64,000 nucleotides of DNA from the NCBI GenBank assembly GCA_020632595.1, contig JACKFF010000006.1:186001-250000 (forward strand), written 5' to 3'. A program made the translations under genes and the position numbers. Source of the DNA: Nitrospiraceae bacterium (GTDB lineage: Bacteria > Nitrospirota > Nitrospiria > Nitrospirales > UBA8639). The notes below the pieces were generated by a model. It searched no databases. It worked only from the letters and a program-made list of their open reading frames with translations, and was not told where the DNA came from. Numbering within the stretch: the first letter of the stretch is position 1; each line of letters opens with the position of its first letter. Shown in pieces: positions 26,723 through 34,360 of the stretch.

Positions 26723-27490
26723 ATGGGATCACAGAAGACGTCTAAATCGGATCGTGTAGGAACATTGGATCAGGATATTTCCCGGATACGCCAACAGTTA
26801 GAAATCTTGAAAAAATTTCTGATAGATGAGCCTTCCATGGTTGCTTTAAACGAATTTGATTCCGCTACAGAAGAGATTCTCGAGAATGCGTTTGGCAGTT
26901 CCTCTCCGCTCTTAGATACCTATGATTATGCCCAACTTGGAGAGGCAGCGGGGCTGATGAATCTTTCTGAAGAGGCACCGGAAGGCACCACCCACCACTC
27001 ACAGAGGGAAACGATCCGGCAACGGCAGCGAGTGCTGGAAAGCGCGATCGGGGACCTTGAGGCCAGGCGAGCCTCCCTCTCGCAGGTATCCAAGAAACGG
27101 AAAGCATCCGGGCCGACCGTTTCCGACTATATGGCAAAAACTGTGCGATCCGTGTCACTTGAGGCCACCTTGCAAGAAGCCGGACAATGCCTTCAAACAT
27201 GGAAGATCGGGTCGGTGTTAATTCAAAGTGGAGATGAGTATTTGGGGTATATTACCGAAACGGAATTGACTCGAGAGGTTGTCGCGTCCGGAACAGATCC
27301 CGTGACCACCACGGTGAAAACCTGCATGCGCGAACCGTTAGTCACGATTGAGACCAGTGATCCAATTGTCGAAGCCGTGCGTCTCATGAAAGAAAAAGGG
27401 ACCAGGCATCTTGCGGTCACCGAAAGTAACAGGATTGTCGGTGTGATCTCCGTTTCAGATATAATCCGGTATTATTCTGGAGTTGTCTAA
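26723..27490 (+). CDS. CBS-domain protein with N-terminal coiled coil
   Basis: A 255-aa soluble protein. The first 130 residues are predicted helical and charged, with a coiled-coil-like stretch before KKRKASGPTVSDYM. The C-terminal 120 residues are a CBS pair (TVRSVSLEATLQEAGQCL, IGSVLIQSGDEYLGYITETE, CMREPLVTIE, TRHLAVTESNRIVGVISVSD). CBS pairs bind adenine nucleotides or S-adenosylmethionine. AAAGGAGG 5 nt before ATG 26723 decides the start. It lies 173 bp after mgtE and may extend the same regulatory module. Confidence 0.82.
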   Translation: MGSQKTSKSDRVGTLDQDISRIRQQLEILKKFLIDEPSMVALNEFDSATEEILENAFGSSSPLLDTYDYAQLGEAAGLMNLSEEAPEGTTHHSQRETIRQRQRVLESAIGDLEARRASLSQVSKKRKASGPTVSDYMAKTVRSVSLEATLQEAGQCLQTWKIGSVLIQSGDEYLGYITETELTREVVASGTDPVTTTVKTCMREPLVTIETSDPIVEAVRLMKEKGTRHLAVTESNRIVGVISVSDIIRYYSGVV

Positions 27491-27775
27491 AGATTAGTCT
27501 TCTGAGAGATTCTCACTCGCCTTCTAGCGTCGGGCTACCAGGCTCTCTTCCTCGGGAACACGCGCAGGTTTTTTCGTGGCCGTGTTTCTCGAGGAAGGTT
27601 CCACATTTTTCCATAAAATATTCGATCCGCCATTGAATGAAGCTTTCGGAGGCAGCGAACGTAAGCTGAGAAAAATCTGCCTGATGGACCTCTAGAGACA
27701 TTTGTGTTTTTAGTCAGTCGCATATTTTTTTCCAAATCGCCGACCATACATCAAGAACCGATCATGGGGATAAAA

Positions 27776-29266
27776 ATGGGTAATAAGAAATGCAATGCCT
27801 TGCGTCACTTTTCCAGGCTCAAAGATATCTTGAGTTCAGTTCTGGCGATGTGGATTGGTTGTGGCAGTGTGGTTTCGTTGGGTATCGGTATGGACAGAAG
27901 TGCCGGATGGGCAGGTGAGGCCTCAGAGTCCTCACTGGGACGAACGGGGGAAATGGTGTTCAAGCAAGGAGGATTTGCGGACGTGGCCCAGGCCGTGACT
28001 CCGGCTGTGGTGAATATCACGGCAACCGTTGATATTGTCGAATCCCGGGGAGGAGGTATTCCACTGCCGTTTCGAGGTTTTGGTGAGGGCCAAGCGCCAC
28101 CGGGTATTCCCAAACGTCAAAAGGGTTCAGGATCAGGCGTCATCCTGTCTTCCGACGGATATATTATGACCAATAATCATGTGATTGCCCAAAGCCGCGA
28201 TCTCCTTGTCACTCTTCCTGATGCACGTGAATTTCCAGCCAAGGTTGTTGGAGCGGATCCCGAGACGGATTTGGCGGTTATCAAAATTCAGGCAGACAAA
28301 CTTCCTGTGATTCCCTGGGGCAATTCCGCCTCCTTGGCCGTTGGCCAATATGTATTGGCCATTGGCAACCCGTTTGGTCTGAATTCAACGGTGACGCTAG
28401 GTATTGTCAGCGCTCTTGATCGCGGAGGGATGGGGTTAGCCCGATTTGAAGATTTCATTCAGACCGATGCGGCAATTAATCCGGGAAATTCAGGCGGCGC
28501 GTTGGTGAACACTCGAGGAGAATTAGTCGGCATAAATACGGCCATAGCCTCGCAAAGTGGAGGATATCAAGGAGTGGGATTCGCTGTGCCTTCTTCATTG
28601 GCAAGGCCTGTATTAGAGGAATTGATTAAACATGGCAAGATTGTTAGAGGATATTTAGGTCTGGGGGTCCAGGAAATGACGACGGAACTGGCACCGTGGT
28701 TTGGTCTGAAAAGCGGGGAAGGGGCCCTGGTGACCGATGTGGTTCCTGGTGGGCCGGCCGATAAAGCCGGCATACACCGGGGAGAAGTCATTCTTGAGTA
28801 CCAGGGTAAAACCGTGATAGATGGACAAATGTTGTTGGAACAAGTGACACGTGCCCCTATTGGAGAACAGATTGAACTGGGTATGATCGAAAATGGAAAA
28901 GAACGTAAGGTAAGAGCGATCATCCGCGAGCAACCACCAATCCCTCAGGCGCACCGAACTCGATTTCCTCGCGTGGAACATCCTCTTGCCGGGGTGGAAG
29001 TGGCCGATGTCGATGAGGCGGCCATTCAGGAATATGGACTGAATCCTGTCACCAAAGGTGCGGTGGTCTCATTCCTTGAGGAAGGATGTGCTGCTGAATT
29101 AGCGGGGATCATAGAAGGAGATGTCATTATTGAATTGAATAAGCATCCCGTGGAATCCGTTAGGGACTATTCTTCATGGTTTAAACGGCTTAAAAAAGAA
29201 CAAGCCGTACTGGTTGTGCTGGTCCGTTCCGCACGCCATTTGTATGTGGTGGTAAAGTCTTCCTGA
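27776..29266 (+). CDS. HtrA/DegP-type periplasmic serine protease, first copy
   Basis: Trypsin-fold protease for periplasmic protein quality control. From ATG 27776 (GGGGA upstream) it is 496 aa; ATG 27764 is also possible. After an N-terminal signal/anchor come GGFADVAQAVTPAVVNITA and the triad: His in YIMTNNHVI, Asp in ETDLAVIKI, Ser in INPGNSGGALVN. Two PDZ domains follow (GYLGLGVQEM onward and ATKGAVVSFLEEGCAAEL onward), the DegP/DegQ layout. A near paralog lies at 31505-33049 with minus-strand envelope genes between them. The 285 bp upstream (27491-27775) hold no gene I recognise. Confidence 0.93.
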   Translation: MGNKKCNALRHFSRLKDILSSVLAMWIGCGSVVSLGIGMDRSAGWAGEASESSLGRTGEMVFKQGGFADVAQAVTPAVVNITATVDIVESRGGGIPLPFRGFGEGQAPPGIPKRQKGSGSGVILSSDGYIMTNNHVIAQSRDLLVTLPDAREFPAKVVGADPETDLAVIKIQADKLPVIPWGNSASLAVGQYVLAIGNPFGLNSTVTLGIVSALDRGGMGLARFEDFIQTDAAINPGNSGGALVNTRGELVGINTAIASQSGGYQGVGFAVPSSLARPVLEELIKHGKIVRGYLGLGVQEMTTELAPWFGLKSGEGALVTDVVPGGPADKAGIHRGEVILEYQGKTVIDGQMLLEQVTRAPIGEQIELGMIENGKERKVRAIIREQPPIPQAHRTRFPRVEHPLAGVEVADVDEAAIQEYGLNPVTKGAVVSFLEEGCAAELAGIIEGDVIIELNKHPVESVRDYSSWFKRLKKEQAVLVVLVRSARHLYVVVKSS

Positions 29267-29418
29267 AGAAATCAGTGTAAAACGGGTTTCCGGCGGTTCA
29301 CGGAATTTTTAGACGAGCTTTTCTCAGGCATTGAAACTTTTTGAGCGATGCTTCCTTGTTTTTCCAAAGAGGCCGGGGATGTGTGAAGGTTCCTGGTTGA
29401 AAATGTTAAAGCACCGGG

Positions 29419-30063
29419 TTAGAAGGGAGCGATCAAATCAGTAAACTCGAAGTCGAAAAAAAACAAAATGGTATATTCGTTAAAGTAGGTTGCCCCTTGG
29501 AACCAGGGAGTGGACCGTACAAATTGTCCGGTCGCTGATTCGAAAATATCCAGGCGGAATCGGGTATATCCTGACAATTTTTGTGAAGCGTACAACGCAA
29601 TCTCGGGCAAGGCAATTGGGAGGAGCGTGCTTTGTATTGGAGGTATTCCGAACAAGGAGGACCGTTGCTCGACTCCTAGACTTTGAACAAGGATGTGGAT
29701 CCGGTACTTTGATTTAGCAGGATCCATGACGATTTTCAGCCCTCTTTCTCCCAGCCACCCCTCAATTGCGCCCTTAAAAAAATCTTGTGCAACGGCCAAT
29801 CCTTGCTCAACGCTTAGTCCAGAAATATCGAGGCTTACGGAATCTCCAGAGGTTAAGGGTATGGGCATGATGTTCTCTCCGTGCAGGCTGCGCTCCACAG
29901 CCTGAGCCATGAGGAATTGTTGGACTGCAGTTGGAGATGCGGGTGGGGGAATTGCATTCATGGCGCCGCAGGCGGTCAGCATTCCCACTAACAGGAGACC
30001 CTGCAGCATACCAAACATGGACCTATTCCACGGACGTGCTTCGGTTGACCAAACCACTTTCAC
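29419..30063 (-). CDS. Putative lipoprotein of unknown function
   Basis: A 214-aa protein with a lipoprotein signal: LQGLLLVGMLTAC, with lipobox Leu-Thr-Ala-Cys at about residue 32 from the GTG start at 30063. ATG 30018 gives a more usual signal length. The mature part is mixed alpha/beta, includes KSKYRIHILVQSLGVEQRS and ends with aromatic FNEYTILFFFDFEFTDL. No family is recognised. It probably sits in the outer or inner membrane facing the periplasm. It lies between the two HtrA genes. Confidence 0.7.
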   Translation of the reverse strand: MKVVWSTEARPWNRSMFGMLQGLLLVGMLTACGAMNAIPPPASPTAVQQFLMAQAVERSLHGENIMPIPLTSGDSVSLDISGLSVEQGLAVAQDFFKGAIEGWLGERGLKIVMDPAKSKYRIHILVQSLGVEQRSSLFGIPPIQSTLLPIALPEIALYASQKLSGYTRFRLDIFESATGQFVRSTPWFQGATYFNEYTILFFFDFEFTDLIAPF

Positions 30064-30140
30064 CTCTATTTTTTGATGAGACAGGGAAAATACCCTGGTC
30101 CATGTGAAGGCGAACTCGCGCTCAGTCCTTCCTCGTAAGT

Positions 30141-30581
30141 CTAGGGGACAGGTCCTGAGTAATCAATCGTTGAGCCGGGTTCCTTTGTCGGTGCAGATGG
30201 AATGGAAGGATTCGGAGGTGCCGCAAGGGTAGGATTCATTTCCTTGTGTTTGGTGACCCGAAGCAATTTGGGGTCCTGAACAAAAGGTTCGTATTGCGGC
30301 ACCTCTAATGTCACCAGATCACGTTCCTCAATGAGGAGGTCGATTTCAGGCACCTGTTGGTGAAAAGTGGCTAAAATGCTTCCGTCTTGAGTCGTAATGG
30401 TGACCAGTAATCGATCCTCTTGGCGCTGTTTGTGTATCACCGATCCCTCAAGTGGATGCATGGCGTTCTTTAAAAAAGCCGGGAGATAGGAATCCAAATA
30501 CCGTGAGGCTAACATCGGGCTACTGAAGCCAAGGCCTAATCCTAGAAAAAATACCGTCGTCGGGATGACCCATGGTCTCAT
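30141..30581 (-). CDS. Exported or membrane-anchored hypothetical protein
   Basis: A 146-aa protein with an N-terminal hydrophobic segment (WVIPTTVFFLGLGLGFSSPM), then a small beta-rich domain (EDRLLVTITTQDGSILATFH, ERDLVTLEVPQYEPF), and a Pro/Ser/Thr-rich disordered C-terminus. No family recognised. Its start overlaps the stop of the preceding gene (30578-30901) by 4 bp (ATGA), so the two are coupled. Confidence 0.68.
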   Translation of the reverse strand: MRPWVIPTTVFFLGLGLGFSSPMLASRYLDSYLPAFLKNAMHPLEGSVIHKQRQEDRLLVTITTQDGSILATFHQQVPEIDLLIEERDLVTLEVPQYEPFVQDPKLLRVTKHKEMNPTLAAPPNPSIPSAPTKEPGSTIDYSGPVP

Positions 30582-30901
30582 GGTTTCTGTTCCGTGGGTG
30601 GAGGTTCGTCTTTTGGTTTTTCCGGTTCTGTTGGAGCAGAGGTTTGCTGTGTGGTTAGAGGTTCGTCCTTCAGGGGTTCCTGCTGCGCGGGAGAAGGCTT
30701 CTGCTGTCCACGAATAAACGTTTCCAGGCGACTGAGAGCATCAGCGGTCATGTCGCGGGCCCCCTTGGTCGCCTGTTCGGACTTTTCGGTGAGGTCTTCA
30801 ATTTGTCGACGGAGATCGCGCATTCCCCCGCCGGTTCGTTGAAATGCCATGATCGCAATCACTAAGGCGACGATAGCGATCAGTAGGGCCAATACTTCCA
30901 T
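30578..30901 (-). CDS. Small anchored coiled-coil protein
   Basis: A 107-aa protein: an N-terminal membrane segment (VLALLIAIVALVIAIMAF), a coiled coil (DLRRQIEDLTEKSEQATKGA), and a C-terminal tail of Pro, Glu, Thr and Lys repeats (EPEKPKDEPPPTEQKP). AGGAGG lies 6 nt before the ATG. The layout resembles small envelope scaffold or YtxH/DUF948-like proteins, but no family is certain. It is the first gene of a two-gene unit, and the shared region 30902-31504 lies between it and the second HtrA. Confidence 0.7.
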   Translation of the reverse strand: MEVLALLIAIVALVIAIMAFQRTGGGMRDLRRQIEDLTEKSEQATKGARDMTADALSRLETFIRGQQKPSPAQQEPLKDEPLTTQQTSAPTEPEKPKDEPPPTEQKP

Positions 30902-31504
30902 GATGTCCTCCTGTTCTGGGCAAGCCGTCCCTTTGAAATGTGAATAGGCGTTGACGCCATCTGAGCACCAGTGTGCAGATTAAGGCACATATGCTGAAAT
31001 GACCGTCCTCTTGTCCTTCCGGATTCCACAGTCTGTCTGCCCCCTTTTATTATTGTGACACGCCATTCATTGGGAATCTACCGTGAGCCTGTTTTTGTCT
31101 ATACACGGGTAACTTCAAAGGCAAATGTCGGCGCTTCTTATGAATGTGTCCAAGCTCGAATTTCATGGCCTGTCCTGGTTGTTCAAATCGGCAAAATGGG
31201 TGACCCCGGCCTCCGGATGACCTGAGGGCAGAGGCGCCTTTTTGTTGATTCGCGGTGACGTGGCCGCCGGCATTTGATTTCTTCGTGAAAAAGTGACTCA
31301 GGATTACCTGTTGTGTTGATGTGCCAGTTGCTCTTATCGAACGGAATTCCTTGAGACTGCCACCATAGGGACAGACCCATCAGCGGATCGTGTGAAAATT
31401 AATCAAAATTAATAGTCAGTTAATCCTCATCTTATTCTGAATGGATAGTATGCGGATACGAAATATCTCAGTGTCGGCTTTCTAACTATCAAGGAGGAAT
31501 GTCA
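30902..31504. promoter_or_regulatory. Long divergent control region before second htrA
   Basis: About 600 bp between divergent genes. Near the htrA side is a tandem AAAATTAAT repeat (31395-31403 and 31405-31413, period 10), an AT-rich element that could act as an upstream promoter element. AAGGAGG at 31491-31497 is the htrA Shine-Dalgarno. A minus-strand frame at 31183-31380 (65 codons) and one at 31050-31166 (38 codons) are open but unsupported. Confidence 0.4.
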
Positions 31505-33049
31505 ATGGGTATTAACAATCGTGGTTCTCGTGGTTGGCGGTTTCAATGGCCGTTGTTTTTTTCCAGAGTGAATACCCGGAAGGCGGGACTGGCCGGTATC
31601 GGTTTCCTGGCTGGAATACTCCTGCTCGGGTCATGGAATATGCCGTTTCATTCTCAAGCAGCCATTTCCCAGGCGGCAGATCCTGCATCGGTGGGATCTC
31701 TCCCAAACATGGATAAAGGAGGATTTGCGGACATTGCCCAGGCGGTAACCCCCGCAGTGGTCAATATTACGGTTCGAAAAGAAGCGCCAGTCCCCATGTC
31801 GGGGATGCCGTCTGATCCGATGAGAGAGTTTTTCGGTCTGCCAGGAATGCCGGAGATGCCAGGAATGCCGAAAAGGCCGGATGGGCCTCCTGCTCCGGAA
31901 GGTCAGGGAGCCGGTTCCGGTGTCATTATCTCTAGTGATGGCTATGTGTTGACCAATGACCATGTGGTCGATGGGGCCAAGGAAATCATGGTGACCCTTC
32001 CGGATAATCGCGAATTCACCGGAAACGTGATCGGTCTTGATCCCCAGACTGACTTAGCCGTCATTAAAATTGAGGGGGAGGATCTCCCGTATGTTCCCTG
32101 GGGAAATTCGGGCGAGCTTCGAGTCGGAGAATATGTCCTGGCGGTCGGCAATCCTTTTGGACTGAATTCCACCGTTACGCTGGGGATTGTCAGCGCATTA
32201 GGTCGAGGAGGCATGGGCATCACTCAGTATGAAGATTTTATTCAGACCGATGCGGCGATCAATCCGGGAAATTCCGGTGGAGCGTTGGTGAATACCCGAG
32301 GCCAACTGGTCGGAATTAACACCGCAATCTTTTCTCAATCCGGCGGGTACCAAGGCGTGGGATTTGCGGTTCCCACCAATCTTGCCAAACCGGTGTATGA
32401 CAGTTTGGTCAGTACCGGAAAAGTGGTACGAGGATTTTTGGGCGTCGGTATACAAGCCGTCACGACGGATCTCGCAGACTCGTTTAAATTGGATCAATCC
32501 AAAGGTGCGCTGGTCACGAATGTTGTTCCTGGAAGTCCTGCGGACAAGGCAGGCCTCAAGCGGGGTGATGTGATTGTTGAATATCAGGGAAAACCCGTGT
32601 TGGATCCGCGTAGTCTTCAGCACCATGTCATCAGGACCACTATCGGCACGGAAGTGAAGATGGTGGTGATCCGGGATGGTCGAAAGCATACCCTAAAGGC
32701 GGAGATCCGTGAACAAGACAAGCCTGTTCAAGTGGCCCAAGCCGGCCAGATGGGCACGACGGAAGGACCGCTCGCCGGGGTGGCTGTTCAGAATCTCAAC
32801 CCTGGCATGGCCGAGCAACTAGGAGTGGAAGAAAATGTGCACGGAGTAGTAGTCATGGATGTCGCTCCGGGAAGTTATGCCGCACGGGCAGGACTGGTTC
32901 AAGGTGATGTGATCAGTGAAATCAATCGTAAGCCAGTCAGTTCTGAGGAGGATTTCCTGAAGATGGTTTCCCACTTGCAGGAGAATGCCTCAGCTTTAAT
33001 TTTTATCCATCGGGGAAAAGGGGCGTTGTATTTGACCATTAAGGTATAA
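31505..33049 (+). CDS. HtrA/DegP-type periplasmic serine protease, second copy
   Basis: A 514-aa periplasmic protease-chaperone. The signal anchor is AGLAGIGFLAGILLLGSWNM, followed by GGFADIAQAVTPAVVNITV and a Met/Pro-rich loop (LPGMPEMPGMPKRPDGPP). The triad is His in VLTNDHVVDG, Asp in QTDLAVIKI and Ser in NPGNSGGALVNTRGQL. Two PDZ domains start near GFLGVGIQAV and PLAGVAVQNL. ATG 31505 is chosen because AAGGAGG lies 7 nt upstream; ATG 31499 is too close. It is close in sequence to the copy at 27776 but has a longer Met-rich loop before the protease core. A strong terminator follows. Confidence 0.95.
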   Translation: MGINNRGSRGWRFQWPLFFSRVNTRKAGLAGIGFLAGILLLGSWNMPFHSQAAISQAADPASVGSLPNMDKGGFADIAQAVTPAVVNITVRKEAPVPMSGMPSDPMREFFGLPGMPEMPGMPKRPDGPPAPEGQGAGSGVIISSDGYVLTNDHVVDGAKEIMVTLPDNREFTGNVIGLDPQTDLAVIKIEGEDLPYVPWGNSGELRVGEYVLAVGNPFGLNSTVTLGIVSALGRGGMGITQYEDFIQTDAAINPGNSGGALVNTRGQLVGINTAIFSQSGGYQGVGFAVPTNLAKPVYDSLVSTGKVVRGFLGVGIQAVTTDLADSFKLDQSKGALVTNVVPGSPADKAGLKRGDVIVEYQGKPVLDPRSLQHHVIRTTIGTEVKMVVIRDGRKHTLKAEIREQDKPVQVAQAGQMGTTEGPLAGVAVQNLNPGMAEQLGVEENVHGVVVMDVAPGSYAARAGLVQGDVISEINRKPVSSEEDFLKMVSHLQENASALIFIHRGKGALYLTIKV

Positions 33050-33082
33050 CCGTCTTTGAAGTTAGATCCTGGTTGATAAAGG

Positions 33083-33114
33083 GGGCTTCTTCGACGAAGA
33101 AGCCCTCTTTTTTT
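33083..33114 (+). terminator. Rho-independent terminator of the second htrA
   Basis: GGGCTTCTTCG (33083-33093) and CGAAGAAGCCC (33095-33105) form a near-perfect 11-bp stem, followed by a run of seven T (33108-33114). It begins 33 bp after the htrA stop codon. Confidence 0.92.
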
Positions 33115-33347
33115 GGTTAGAGGGTTGTTACCTGTTTGAGACGAGCAAAATTTCCCTTTTACCAATACCTACCATACTGCAATTTTCCCGTCTGTTTTTG
33201 GGATCCCATATCCAACGATTACTTCGCAAATTTTATGGTGTGCTTTCTTTTTAAATGGTATGGGGGACAGGAGGAACGGTCCACTGTCAGGTTTTGAACG
33301 AGAGGGTTGTGCCCATGCCTTTCGTTTTTCATTAATGAAACAATGGC

Positions 33348-34140
33348 AGGCTATTATCGGGCTGCACCTTTTCTATTCGGAGGACACTGATCGCTCTCCA
33401 CCATATCCTGGCTGAGGTTTATCTTAAAGACGTTCTTGGCCATTTCCCTGAACTTCTCGTATGCTTTCTTTTTCTTTCCAGTGTCTGTGGCTGTGGAAGT
33501 TACTTCGCCCTGACCGGGTATGATGTGTTGGCGCTTCGTCATTCTGGTCGATCCTTATCCTATTCTCTTAAGGGACCCGAGTCGGTTATCAGTTACACGT
33601 TCAGTCTCAATATTGGGCTGTCGCTGATTTCGGGTGGGTTCTATCCTTTATTGTATTTATTTCCCTGCTGGGGCCTCAGCGGTTGGAAAACGCGGCTTTG
33701 AAGGGACTTTGTGCGATGACGTTTGGGTTCAGAGTAGGTTTCACGCTCGGACTGGCTTTAGCCGTAGAGCCGGATAGACTTGCTGGACTGGCGGAATTTC
33801 CCTACCTCTCAATGGGGTGATGGGTTTATATATTCTGCACGGTGTAAGTATCTATATGATCCGGACTGCTATTCAAACGCAGTCCTTACAATTAAAAAGT
33901 TGGACCATCACCTTGCAACTTGCCAGATACCCCTGCAGCAACTTTCGCTTGGCGCGGTGGATATTACCTTGTCCGTCGCCGCGTTATGTCGTGTATTGCC
34001 TCCGAATGTGGAGATCCGTTTCCCCGCGTTTATCGGCCTCTACGTCTATGCCGCGACCATAGGAGTGTTGAGCCCTATATGCTGGGGGGACTTGGTGTCT
34101 TCGAAGTACTCATGCTCTTTGCGTTGTCGTTTACAGTGAG
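33348..34140 (+). pseudogene. Frameshifted YbhN/UPF0104-type membrane protein (LPG_synthase_TM-like)
   Basis: Five consecutive frames together rebuild a multi-span protein of the YbhN/AglD type (flippase-like domain of MprF). Frame one carries LTGYDVLALRHSGRSLSYS and SYTFSLNIGLSLISGG (to TGA 33699). Frame two carries KGLCAMTFGFRVGFTLGLAL (to TGA 33818). Frame three has GLYILHGVSIYMI, frame four LPPNVEIRFPAFIGLYVYAA, and frame five MLGGLGVFEVLMLFALSF. These follow the family order (LTGYDxLALR, GGxxxRxxLY, LPPxxxxxFPxFL, PGGLGVFE). Each shift is in the same direction, as with single-base losses. No intact frame covers it, so it is a dead gene or a locally mis-assembled one. Confidence 0.75.
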
Positions 34141-34360
34141 TCAACAAAAAGAATACCTTTGCAGTATTTCGGGAAATCCCACGACATTGATGTGTTCTAC
34201 GACGATCCTCTGGTGGTGCAGCGGCTCTGGTCTGGCACTGCAAACATGCCTGTGCGACGAAAAACAGAAGGACTATCGCGTCGTCCCGCCTATTTATTAT
34301 GAATCTCACGTTCCGCTTTAACCCAGCCCTCATCAGCATGGCCTTCGCTGCTCATAAAGT

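Noticed and set aside
31183..31380. 65-codon minus-strand frame upstream of the second htrA
   Set aside because: No ribosome-binding site, no family, and a poor end composition (RRPRHRESTKRRLCPQ).
33354..33542. 62-codon minus-strand frame (KKKKAYEKFREMAKNVFKIN) that looks like a small basic protein
   Set aside because: It is antisense to the N-terminal part of the YbhN-type remnant, which has family blocks in conserved order. Its AAGGA spacing is only fair.
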